The notes under the pieces were generated by a model. It was not told where the DNA came from, did not search any database, and saw only the letters and a program-made list of their open reading frames with translations. DNA of 64,000 nt, taken from Chitinophaga sp. SYP-B3965 (GTDB taxonomy: Bacteria > Bacteroidota > Bacteroidia > Chitinophagales > Chitinophagaceae). Below are positions 1-7,639 of this stretch, piece after piece (within the stretch, counting starts at the first letter, position 1; each line of letters starts with the position of its first letter). The position numbers and the translations under genes were made by a program. Location: NCBI RefSeq assembly GCF_009647655.1, contig NZ_WJFD01000001.1, positions 1,426,001 to 1,490,000 of the forward strand, read 5' to 3'.

Positions 1-2
1 CC

Positions 3-125
3 GAGGATGAAGAAGAAGATGAGGACGAAGATGATGATGAAGAAGATGAGGATTTCGAAGAGGACGAACTGGAAGATGAACTGGAGGACGAGGAAGAGGC
101 AGAAGAAGACGAAGATGTAAGGTAA
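3..125 (+). CDS. C-terminal acidic tail of a protein cut by the window edge
   Basis: Only the last 40 codons are present, ending at TAA 123-125. Of the 40 residues 34 are Asp or Glu, broken by single Phe, Leu, Ala and Val residues and a final Val-Arg. Such tails are usually disordered and occur on nucleic-acid-binding or chaperone-like proteins, but the globular part lies outside the window, so no family can be named. The open frame and the terminator hairpin 43 bases after the stop support a real gene end. Confidence 0.7.
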   Translation, partial: EDEEEDEDEDDDEEDEDFEEDELEDELEDEEEAEEDEDVR

Positions 126-167
126 TTTCCCTCGCCCCGAAAGAGGCCCGCTCCAACATGAAAAACT

Positions 168-199
168 AAAAAGGTTCCGTGTGATAACGGAACCTTTTT
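168..199. terminator. Bidirectional hairpin terminator
   Basis: Thirteen-base arms (168-180 and 187-199) pair perfectly around the loop GTGATA and carry A-run/T-run ends, so it can stop transcription from both sides. It separates the acidic-tail gene on the plus strand from the DUF2188 gene on the minus strand. Confidence 0.85.
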
Positions 200-219
200 C
201 TTATGAAAAAAAATTATAA

Positions 220-444
220 TTAACCTTCCGGCGGGTATGGATCATTACCATAGCTGTTTCGCTCTCTGATCCTTCCGTCTCTACGATGAATAATAACCTC
301 CGAACGTTGTTTTTTAGCAACATCTTTGGCATATGAAATAGCTTCCGATTGGCGGGTAGTTATTACAGAAGCTGTTTTACGCCCTTCTGCCAGCACAGCC
401 CAACCATTTCCCAAAGGGACTACATGTTGACTTTTCCTTGCCAT
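220..444 (-). CDS. DUF2188 domain-containing small protein
   Basis: A 74-residue protein that matches the DUF2188 pattern throughout: an N-terminal 'HVVPLGNGWAV' strand, a central helix 'SEAISYAKDVAKKQ', and the C-terminal 'EVIIHRRDGRIRERNSYG' signature. The family is small, soluble and of unknown molecular function. The gene follows the HEPN-domain gene by 18 bases on the same strand and ends in a shared bidirectional terminator, so the two are probably co-transcribed. Family assignment is secure; a role as partner or antidote of the HEPN protein is inference from position only. Confidence 0.85.
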   Translation of the reverse strand: MARKSQHVVPLGNGWAVLAEGRKTASVITTRQSEAISYAKDVAKKQRSEVIIHRRDGRIRERNSYGNDPYPPEG

Positions 445-462
445 GACTCAATTTTTATAAAG

Positions 463-909
463 TTACAAATTTTCAATGATGATCTTGCTGTTCCTGATAA
501 ACTCGGCTGCTGTGGCTTTCCTGATTATTCTTGCTGAATATCGTTGATCTGGCCCCCAGCCACTTATACCAGCCCATTCACCGGGACACCTGGCCAAAAC
601 AGCGACCTCTTTTCCCGAATATTTCAATAAGTCGGCTAAATTATGGTTTTTTATTTGCCGGAGTTTTGTAATGGTTGTTGAGAGCAAAGATGCCCCATCT
701 GCAGTAGCTTTATACGCATTGAATTCAGTTTCGTTTTCCGGGAATCCGCGTTTGAATCTAAGCAGGCCGCAAATTTTCAATTTAAGCATTAACTCAATTG
801 CATATCCCGCCAGGTACATTGCCGCACTATAACGTTTGTTCTGCAAAAGTATATTGGAATCTTTGAGTCGATTTTGAGCAATTTTTCTTAAATCCTCTTT
901 TAACAGCAT
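463..909 (-). CDS. HEPN-domain protein
   Basis: The first helix 'RYSAAMYLAGYAIELMLKLKI' is the typical HEPN helix, and 'RQIKNH' fits the RX4H motif of HEPN ribonucleases, followed by 'HNLADLL'. The start is uncertain. ATG 909 gives a 148-residue protein starting right at the domain. ATG 1020 adds 37 residues with a hydrophobic stretch and lies 5 bases after a TATATTTG promoter element, so transcription probably starts there. The gene heads an operon with the DUF2188 gene. A toxin-like RNase role is possible, but no nucleotidyltransferase (MNT) partner is present, and many HEPN proteins are non-catalytic. Confidence 0.7.
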   Translation of the reverse strand: MLLKEDLRKIAQNRLKDSNILLQNKRYSAAMYLAGYAIELMLKLKICGLLRFKRGFPENETEFNAYKATADGASLLSTTITKLRQIKNHNLADLLKYSGKEVAVLARCPGEWAGISGWGPDQRYSARIIRKATAAEFIRNSKIIIENL

Positions 910-1025
910 AATCTTTTCACTCTTTAATATCTTAAGAGATGAAAATTTAGAAAATAGGTGAACGTAAATCCCGAGAAAATAAACAGTCCACCAACAAATA
1001 TATCGGCGGACTGCATTCATTCAGA

Positions 1026-1033
1026 CAAATATA
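1026..1033 (-). promoter_or_regulatory. -7 promoter element of the HEPN/DUF2188 operon
   Basis: Reads TATATTTG on the minus strand, an exact TAnnTTTG match. It ends five bases before the upstream ATG at 1020. No clear TTTG -33 box was seen at the right distance. Confidence 0.5.
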
Positions 1034-1040
1034 ATTTGGA

Positions 1041-1757
1041 TCAGCTATTCGCGATCTTTTTCTTCTTTTTACCTTCTACATAATTTTTAAAATTCCTTAC
1101 ATCATTCTTCACCATACTGGCGAAAGCGGGATTCAGCAACCTGGCCAGCCCTGCTCCCACATAACCTGCCGGTGGCCTGTAACTGATAGTCACATGTAAT
1201 TCCGTTCCACCATCCGGCGCATCGCGGAAAATTATTTTACCGGCATTAGAAATATCTGCACCTTCAGTAGAACGCCATGCCAACACTTCATTTTCCTCGT
1301 CTTCCACAATTTCCGCATCCCATTCCAGCGCAAAACCACCCACCAGTTTCACTGTCCAGTGAGAATGCCTTTCGTCTATCACTTCCACATCATACAGATG
1401 CGCCATAAAAGCAGGTAAATGATCTAATTGCCGCCAGTAGGCATACACCTCATTACGCGGGCGGTTCACATTGAACTTTGTACGGATATTTACAGCTCTT
1501 GCATGGTGCGGCCGGAGATTGTCTTCTACCATGGCAGAAACGGGACAATTACCGGAAATACCCCTGTAAAGGAGGTATCCACCAGCCAGCATTCGGCCCA
1601 GGCTTTTTAAGGGAGATTTGGAAAAATTAGCGCAGGCGAGGTATAATAAAGAAGCCCCTGCCGCAGAAGAGATCATTCTTCCTGTTTTACTCACATTGAT
1701 CACTGTTGAACTATCGTAGAATGATTCCGGGCGGGGATGGTTAATGTCATGCTCCAT
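1041..1757 (-). CDS. SRPBCC (START/Coq10-like) protein with N-terminal membrane segment
   Basis: A 238-residue protein in two parts. Residues about 25-75 contain two short hydrophobic segments ending in 'GNCP', resembling the DUF2892 (YgaP-type) membrane module. Residues about 90-225 form a START/cyclase-dehydrase domain, recognisable by 'VNRPRNEVYAYWRQLDHLPAFMAHL' and 'WDAEIVEDEENEVLAWRS'. The C-terminus is lysine-rich. The family binds hydrophobic ligands; the ligand here is unknown. It lies upstream of the HEPN gene on the same strand with its stop 20 bases from that gene's upstream ATG. An ACACAG-C-CTGTGT palindrome lies upstream at 1842-1854. Confidence 0.8.
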   Translation of the reverse strand: MEHDINHPRPESFYDSSTVINVSKTGRMISSAAGASLLYLACANFSKSPLKSLGRMLAGGYLLYRGISGNCPVSAMVEDNLRPHHARAVNIRTKFNVNRPRNEVYAYWRQLDHLPAFMAHLYDVEVIDERHSHWTVKLVGGFALEWDAEIVEDEENEVLAWRSTEGADISNAGKIIFRDAPDGGTELHVTISYRPPAGYVGAGLARLLNPAFASMVKNDVRNFKNYVEGKKKKKIANS

Positions 1758-1868
1758 ATAATCGGTTTTGTGTTATTTTATACCAAAACCCTGCTGCTTT
1801 TCAATCAAATGATTTACAATGCTTTAGGTTTTTCACACACAACACAGCCTGTGTAGAAAAATACACAG

Positions 1869-2252
1869 CTATTTCAGGGAATGTAACGCTACACGATTCC
1901 CTTCGCTATCGATAAAAACAGCCATATAACCGATATCTTCTGTAATGAGCCGTTTAGGCAGGTGCAATTTACCGCCTGCAGCTTCCACCTTATCCAGTTC
2001 ATTCTGCAGATTGCCTGTTGGGGAAGTGAAGTAAATGAGCGATCCATCCATGGATGGTTTGTAAGATTCTTTGTGATAGACGAGTGCACCTGCGGCGCCG
2101 GGTGCATTGTAATTGGCGGGGAACCAGGCCATTTCAAATTCACCCATATTATTCAGTTCCATTTTATAATCAAAAACGGCTTGATAGAAAGCGATGGCTC
2201 TGGGCATGTCGGCAACGGGGATTTCGAACCATCCGGCTACATTTATTTCCAT
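1869..2252 (-). CDS. VOC family protein (glyoxalase/bleomycin-resistance fold)
   Basis: A 127-residue protein with the paired beta-alpha-beta units of the vicinal oxygen chelate fold. The N-terminal 'AGWFEIPVADMPRAIAFYQAVF' and the C-terminal 'MAVFIDSEGNRVALHS' are typical of the stand-alone glyoxalase-like branch. These proteins bind a metal and act on or bind small molecules; the substrate cannot be read from sequence. The start ATG at 2252 directly precedes the conserved first strand. Upstream lies a perfect 19-base palindrome (2307-2325), a plausible operator. Confidence 0.85.
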   Translation of the reverse strand: MEINVAGWFEIPVADMPRAIAFYQAVFDYKMELNNMGEFEMAWFPANYNAPGAAGALVYHKESYKPSMDGSLIYFTSPTGNLQNELDKVEAAGGKLHLPKRLITEDIGYMAVFIDSEGNRVALHSLK

Positions 2253-2306
2253 GTTGAGGTTGTTTTTGGGGTGTAAACTTTCTCAATTAACAAAAATGTG
2301 AGAGGA

Positions 2307-2325
2307 TTGTTTATAGTATAAACAA
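2307..2325. promoter_or_regulatory. 19-base perfect palindrome upstream of the VOC gene
   Basis: TTGTTTATA-G-TATAAACAA, nine-base arms around one base, 54 bases upstream of the VOC start. A one-base centre cannot form a good hairpin, so a dimeric protein binding site is more likely. It abuts the terminator hairpin of the upstream gene. Confidence 0.5.
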
Positions 2326-2354
2326 GTAGTGCTGATCCATGATCAGCACTACTT
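2324..2354 (-). terminator. Hairpin after the DJ-1/PfpI gene
   Basis: Fourteen-base perfect arms (2324-2337 and 2341-2354) around CAT. On the minus strand it lies 15 bases after the DJ-1/PfpI stop and is followed by a short T-containing stretch, so it probably ends that transcript. Confidence 0.7.
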
Positions 2355-2368
2355 ATAATAAGCCGGAT

Positions 2369-2953
2369 CTACCCCAGTGAATGTACACCGCGGGACCTGG
2401 CCAGATGTTGCCCTTCGGCAATTTCTTCAATCATCTTCTTGCAGAAAGCGGGTAAGTCTTTAGGACTGCGGCTGGTAACGAGTCCCATATCCACTACCAC
2501 TTCCTTATCTTCCCAGTTGGCACCGGCATTGATAAGATCTGTTTTAATAGATGGATAGGAAGTAACCGTCCGGCCCTTCAGTGCGCCGGTTTCTATTAAG
2601 GTCCATGGGCCATGGCAGATAGCCGCAATGGGTTTCTTTTCTTCAGTAAAGCCGGTAACGAAAGTCACGGCATCCTTGTTAACCCGTAACAGATCCGGAT
2701 TCATCACACCGCCCGGAAGTACCAGTGCATCATAATCTTCTGAGGATACTTTGTCTACCGTATTATCCACGCGGTATTCATCTCCCCACTCCTTTTCCGC
2801 CCAGGCTTTCACGTTGCCGGATTTAAGTGAGATCACTTCTATTTCAGCGCCTGCATTTTGCAGCGCTTCCACCGGAACCGTAAATTCCGATTCTTCAAAT
2901 CCATCTGCCACGAGGACAGCTACCTTTTTACCTTTCAGGGAATGTTGTTCCAT
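2369..2953 (-). CDS. DJ-1/PfpI family protein (type 1 glutamine amidotransferase-like)
   Basis: From ATG 2953 the protein has 194 residues and starts immediately before the first strand 'GKKVAVLVADGFEESEF'. The nucleophile elbow 'AAICHGPW' places the reactive cysteine at residue 113, next to His114, as in the PfpI/YhbO/YraA branch (proteases, glyoxalases or deglycases, activity disputed). An in-frame ATG at 3016 would add 21 mostly hydrophobic residues resembling a signal anchor; the shorter cytoplasmic form is preferred because it fits the family's usual length. It lies downstream of the AsmA-like gene on the same strand. Confidence 0.85.
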   Translation of the reverse strand: MEQHSLKGKKVAVLVADGFEESEFTVPVEALQNAGAEIEVISLKSGNVKAWAEKEWGDEYRVDNTVDKVSSEDYDALVLPGGVMNPDLLRVNKDAVTFVTGFTEEKKPIAAICHGPWTLIETGALKGRTVTSYPSIKTDLINAGANWEDKEVVVDMGLVTSRSPKDLPAFCKKMIEEIAEGQHLARSRGVHSLG

Positions 2954-3050
2954 AATGCATTGTTTTATGGAATATGCAGCAAAAAGGAGTCCGATTACGG
3001 CCAGCGCAGGTTTCATGAATTATTTGGGTACTTAATTGCTCAATATGGGG

Positions 3051-5474
3051 TTAATCTTCGTCCTTGCCTTTCCCTAGTTTAAATTTAACTTTTCCATCAT
3101 CTCCATCTACTGCCCGCAGGTTAACAACAATACCTTTTTTCTGGCGTTTAGTCAGTTCAACAGCATCACCGGACAGCTCATCATTTTTAGGATTGCGGAG
3201 CGGAACCTTCATCTGTATATCCGTTCCTTTGGGCATACCATACGTTCCTTCAAGTTGAATGTTCAGCACGCTGGAAGCGATGATCATCGGATTGATCACT
3301 ATCTTGTTCCCTTTTATATCCAGGGTATTGTGTATGTTTTCAAAAGTGATGTTAGACATATCCCGTTTGCGGAAAACGAACTTGCCTAATTTCTCCAACG
3401 GCTCAAAACCTACGAGCGCACCTTTATTCAGATCAAAGGTGACGGAGCCGAACATAGAATGTGGTTTAATACTCGCGTCTTCTTTCATGCCGCCCGTCAC
3501 TTTTGCTGTTGCAGAAAATACTCCTTTGAGGTTCTTTGCCTGGATGCCTTCCTGCCCAAAATTCTCAAAGGCCCGGAAGAGCTGATCTACCTGTACCTTA
3601 TTCACTTTTGCATCTACGGTGAAACGATCGTTACCATTACTGGCATTGAGAATGGCGCCATTGAAATTTATTTGTCCGCCTGCGGCCTGCAGTACGGCAT
3701 TATCCAGTTTAACACCTGTCTGGCTGAGTTGAATACCTGCTTTCACATTACTGGCGGTGAACTGGCGGTATTTTACTTTATCCAGCACTACGTTCATGTT
3801 TACGCTACAGGCTTCCAGCACAACATCCAGTTGTTTCATGATGCGGGGTTTGGCATGGACAGGCTGCTTTTTGGAAACATGTTTGCGGCGTTTGGCAAAG
3901 AAGGAATGGAATTCATTCAGGTTGATCATGGAACTGTGAATAGACCAGTCCAGCGTTATCTTTTCAGGCGCTGCAAAATAGAAGTTGAGGATGTTGCGGA
4001 TATTTCCTTCCATGGTTACGGCACTGCTGCCACTTTGTAAACGGATGTTGCGGAAGTACAGGTCCTGCCCCGTAAAGTCAAGTGTGGCCAGGCATTGCTG
4101 GAATGTTTGGTTACGGGGTACATACGTAAAAGCACCGTCCTTGATCTGGATGATCCCATTTACAAATCCGGGTACCGTATCATTAGGATTCCAGGTACCT
4201 GCATATTCAAGGTCTACTTCTGCCTCTCCTTTCGTGAATTCAAACAGATGGGCACCTACTATATGCGTGAGCCTGGTGAGCGGAAATTTGGACTTAAAAC
4301 GGCCTGTTAGTACAGGTTTTTTGAGATTGATGATCCTGATCGTATCTGAGGTAACAGGAATGCTGTCATACTCCCCTTTAAAATTAAAAAGGCTCAGGCG
4401 GGAGTTGGCATCATTGTGCCCCATCCCTGTCGTTACCTCGTTGAGGAAAGCACCATTAAAGCTGCATTTATCGAGGGTAACGGCTTTTGCGGTGAGGATA
4501 TTATCTTTCACATCCCAGGTAACACGTATATAGGGTGTATCCCTGAATTTCATATGTCCCCTGATATCTGCATGTACATCCAGGGGTTTCTCAAAACTGA
4601 TGCTATCCATCTTATGAGCAAGAGCCGGCGTAAGTAGTGATGCGGCCTGGCGAAAAGGGATCTGGTCTGCTTTGATCGCCAGTACAAATGCGGCAGGCTG
4701 CTGGCTGAAGTTAAATTCACCGCCAAAGGAAACAGGTTGTTTGTCGAATTGCAGGATCTGCGGTGGAATGCGTAATGTTTTGGATGCGGTGATATATTGT
4801 ATCTCCAGATCAGTTTGCATCACTTTGTTTTGCGCGAAACTGCCTTTGGTGGTATTGAATTCCAGGTTCCGTATATGCATGTCCGTACGCAGGTTGCAGG
4901 TCCAGCCACTGCTTGCATAATCCATTTCCCCGGAGAGAGAACGGATATCGAAGAAGAAGTGTTTGAACTTCTGCAGGTTTTCCATGGAAAACTGGATGTT
5001 CTCCATGCTGAAACTCCTGAAAGTAGGCTGTTTGCCAGTTTTCTTTTTGGTGGAATCACCTTTAAAAAGATAAGTATTGGAATAACCAGTGCTATCCGTA
5101 AAGATGCTGATGTTTCCATCTTTCAGTTTCACCTCTTTTATATCTATTTCCTTATGCAAAAAAGCCATGGTATTCACTTTCACGTACACTTCCTTTATAG
5201 CCAGCAAAGGCCGCTTGTGCTGTGCGAATAAACTATCCTGGAGGGATACATCTTTCAGCGTAATGGATATATTGGGAAAACTGCGTATCAGGGAAGGATC
5301 CATATCCCGGATCACGAGTGTGCCATTGATGCGGCTGCTCAGCTGACTGGAAATTTCGGTGAGGATGGCCTGTTTATTATTCCGGATCACCAGCGCCAGT
5401 ATGAGCCATAGTAAAATAATCAGCACAATAAAGCTGCCTGCAGAAATAAGTGAGATGCGTAACCAGCGGGGCAT
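3051..5474 (-). CDS. AsmA-like outer-membrane biogenesis protein
   Basis: An 807-residue protein with an N-terminal membrane anchor (about residues 8-30) and a long repetitive beta-rich periplasmic part. Features of the AsmA family include the N-terminal 'LVIRDMDPSLIRSFPNISITLKDVSLQD' and a C-terminal AsmA_2-like section with 'KNLKGVFSATAKVTGGMKED'. Related proteins (AsmA, TamB, YhdP) bridge the envelope and move lipids towards the outer membrane. The acidic/basic tail 'GKVKFKLGKGKDED' closes the protein. The gene is divergent from the MtfA-type peptidase with 64 bases between starts. Confidence 0.85.
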   Translation of the reverse strand: MPRWLRISLISAGSFIVLIILLWLILALVIRNNKQAILTEISSQLSSRINGTLVIRDMDPSLIRSFPNISITLKDVSLQDSLFAQHKRPLLAIKEVYVKVNTMAFLHKEIDIKEVKLKDGNISIFTDSTGYSNTYLFKGDSTKKKTGKQPTFRSFSMENIQFSMENLQKFKHFFFDIRSLSGEMDYASSGWTCNLRTDMHIRNLEFNTTKGSFAQNKVMQTDLEIQYITASKTLRIPPQILQFDKQPVSFGGEFNFSQQPAAFVLAIKADQIPFRQAASLLTPALAHKMDSISFEKPLDVHADIRGHMKFRDTPYIRVTWDVKDNILTAKAVTLDKCSFNGAFLNEVTTGMGHNDANSRLSLFNFKGEYDSIPVTSDTIRIINLKKPVLTGRFKSKFPLTRLTHIVGAHLFEFTKGEAEVDLEYAGTWNPNDTVPGFVNGIIQIKDGAFTYVPRNQTFQQCLATLDFTGQDLYFRNIRLQSGSSAVTMEGNIRNILNFYFAAPEKITLDWSIHSSMINLNEFHSFFAKRRKHVSKKQPVHAKPRIMKQLDVVLEACSVNMNVVLDKVKYRQFTASNVKAGIQLSQTGVKLDNAVLQAAGGQINFNGAILNASNGNDRFTVDAKVNKVQVDQLFRAFENFGQEGIQAKNLKGVFSATAKVTGGMKEDASIKPHSMFGSVTFDLNKGALVGFEPLEKLGKFVFRKRDMSNITFENIHNTLDIKGNKIVINPMIIASSVLNIQLEGTYGMPKGTDIQMKVPLRNPKNDELSGDAVELTKRQKKGIVVNLRAVDGDDGKVKFKLGKGKDED

Positions 5475-5538
5475 GGGTCAAATAGTTAAGGTTCAGGAAG
5501 ATAAACAATATATCGCGAAAAAAGTTGACATTTGACTT

Positions 5539-6309
5539 ATGGCATTTGTAATACCCATCGTTATTGTCGCGCTATTATTCTGGTGGTTTTATCGTACACC
5601 CAAACCTAAGACCAAACATCAGGCCACGATCATTGGCATCCTGGAAAGCAATGTGCGATATTATCAGCAATTGAAAAATGAAGACAAACCCCGCTTCGTA
5701 AAAGAAGTGAGTGATTTTATGGAAACGGTAACCATTGAAGGTGTAGGCGCCCAGGTAGAAATACTGGATAAAGTGCTGATAGCCGCCAGTGCCGTGATCC
5801 CCATCTTTTCCTTTCCGGGATGGCGTTACCGCAATCTTACTAATGTTATCCTGTACCCGGATACTTTTGATGAAAAATACCAGTTTGAGGGAGACCGCAG
5901 GAATATCCTGGGCATGGTAGGCAGCGGGCCTTTGAACGGGCAAATGCTCCTCTCCCAGTCTGCTCTCCGGCATGGATTCTCAGATCATGGCGGCAAGAGT
6001 AATACCGCCATACATGAATTCGTTCACCTCGTGGATAAAACAGACGGTTCTGTGGACGGTATGCCGGAATCCTTATTGCAGAACAGTTATAGCCTACCCT
6101 GGCTGAAAGTGATGCATGAGGAAATAAAAAGGATTGAAACCGGAGAGTCCGATATCAATCCTTATGCAGCCATGAATCAAAGTGAGTTCCTGGCGGTAGT
6201 GTCTGAATATTTCTTTGTAAAACCGGATACGATGCAGGTGCATCATCCGGAGCTGTATGCATTACTGTCCAAAATGTTCAAACAGGACCCTAATGCAGCA
6301 ATGCAGTAA
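5539..6309 (+). CDS. M90-family zinc peptidase (MtfA-like)
   Basis: A 256-residue protein with an N-terminal membrane segment (residues 3-18), which the soluble E. coli MtfA lacks. The zinc motif HEFVH is at residues 159-163, followed by 'DKTDGSVDG'; 'SEFLAVVSEYFF' carries the likely third ligand region. MtfA peptidases link glucose transport control to the repressor Mlc in enterobacteria; no Mlc is visible here, so the target is unknown. The ATG follows TTTG by four bases (GACATTTG, one mismatch to the promoter consensus). The 3' end overlaps the convergent xrtN gene by 20 bases. Confidence 0.85.
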   Translation: MAFVIPIVIVALLFWWFYRTPKPKTKHQATIIGILESNVRYYQQLKNEDKPRFVKEVSDFMETVTIEGVGAQVEILDKVLIAASAVIPIFSFPGWRYRNLTNVILYPDTFDEKYQFEGDRRNILGMVGSGPLNGQMLLSQSALRHGFSDHGGKSNTAIHEFVHLVDKTDGSVDGMPESLLQNSYSLPWLKVMHEEIKRIETGESDINPYAAMNQSEFLAVVSEYFFVKPDTMQVHHPELYALLSKMFKQDPNAAMQ

Positions 6310-7639
6310 CAATGTTCTGCTCTGGCTGTAACAGCCTGGCTACTTCCTTTTCCAGCGTTTCCCTGTTCTCCGTGCTCACGTTCACGATAGCATAACGTGT
6401 GCGATGGATCAATGCATCCCAGCGCCAATCTAATTGCGAGCCGGTTTGTTTTGTACCATTATCATACCACCATGCCGTGTATAACCTTTCTGTTCCTTTT
6501 TGCAGGATACTGGTAGAAATGGTCTTTCCGGCTATCTTCTCTTCTTTGATGTGTTTAAATTCAAAACCACTGCCACGCCAGCAAATGGTGGGATGATGAT
6601 CACTGTAATAAAAACCGGGGATGGTTTTTACGTAGATGAGTGCCGTATCATTTTCTACTTTGATCACATTGTTGTCCATGGAAGTTACTTTAAATCCCTC
6701 CACAGCAGGAAGAACAGCAGGATTTACCTGTTGGATGCCGGGTAACATTGTTTTCCAGGCTACCATTCCTACACAGGCTGCAAGGCAAACATGTGCCATG
6801 ATCACCTGTAAAGAATTTACCGGCTCTGCAGGAGCCGTTTCTGTTTTTATTTTTCCCCAATGTTTTACCAGCCAGGGGATCAGCCATATCAGGGGCAGGA
6901 TCACATATACCGCGAGGCACATGATCCCTGTGTAACCATGCATCGCATCTTCCGGCAGGATCACGAACATCACCAGCAGGATCATGCGGAACAGGTTGGC
7001 GATAATATTCAGGAGGGCTATGATACCCATCAGCACCGTGACCTTAAAGAAGTTCAGCCTAACGTTCATTTTCTTCTGGTAGAAGCCCAGGATCATGATA
7101 CCGCAGAGCATGGAAGTGATCATCATGTTCAAGCCCATGCAGGCTGCATCTACAGAGAATTCATTCCCTTCAAAGAAAATAGTATTGCCTTCCACGTTAG
7201 CTGCTACGCCGGATATTTGCAGCAAGGTGCCTGCCCATGCTGTTAATTGCAGGCGGATGGGGAAAGTGAAGATATTGGTGATGTAATCACAAATGGGCGC
7301 CATCAAAACCATGGCCAGTACAGGTAATAAGTTGATCTTTCCTAACACATTATCTATCAGGAAACAGATGCCCATTACTACAGATGCGTAAAGCAATGTT
7401 TTCACCGGCAGTATCCAGGCCAGTATGCAACAGAGTAATGCGGCATAATAAAACCGCAGGCTTTTCTTTTGCAGCGGATCCCTGTTCAGTACAATGGGGA
7501 TAGCTACAAGGCCCAGCAGAAATCCCGGAGACCGCCAGGCAATATAGTCCTTCAATGCATATTGCACGATCAGAACATATATGCCTGCGATCAGACCGGC
7601 GCCCAGAATGGCGGGGATCATGCGTTTACTTTGATCCAT
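6290..7639 (-). CDS. xrtN: Exosortase N with C-terminal EpsI-like domain
   Basis: A 449-residue polytopic membrane protein. The exosortase catalytic triad is visible: Cys167 in 'AACMGL', Arg218 in 'NLFRMILL' and His234 in 'AMHGYTGIM'. Around eight hydrophobic segments cover residues 8-260. After a membrane segment near 285-300, residues about 310-449 resemble the EpsI domain often fused to or found beside exosortases ('PTICWRGSGFEF'). Exosortases cut PEP-CTERM-type signals at the inner membrane. The gene overlaps the end of the VIT-domain gene by 22 bases, so the two are translationally coupled. The XrtN name rests on this gene pairing, known in Bacteroidota. Confidence 0.85.
   Translation of the reverse strand: MDQSKRMIPAILGAGLIAGIYVLIVQYALKDYIAWRSPGFLLGLVAIPIVLNRDPLQKKSLRFYYAALLCCILAWILPVKTLLYASVVMGICFLIDNVLGKINLLPVLAMVLMAPICDYITNIFTFPIRLQLTAWAGTLLQISGVAANVEGNTIFFEGNEFSVDAACMGLNMMITSMLCGIMILGFYQKKMNVRLNFFKVTVLMGIIALLNIIANLFRMILLVMFVILPEDAMHGYTGIMCLAVYVILPLIWLIPWLVKHWGKIKTETAPAEPVNSLQVIMAHVCLAACVGMVAWKTMLPGIQQVNPAVLPAVEGFKVTSMDNNVIKVENDTALIYVKTIPGFYYSDHHPTICWRGSGFEFKHIKEEKIAGKTISTSILQKGTERLYTAWWYDNGTKQTGSQLDWRWDALIHRTRYAIVNVSTENRETLEKEVARLLQPEQNIVTALLH

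Noticed and set aside
3459..4040. 193-codon plus-strand frame opposite the AsmA-like gene
   Set aside because: It is antisense to a clear conserved gene and its translation has no family features.
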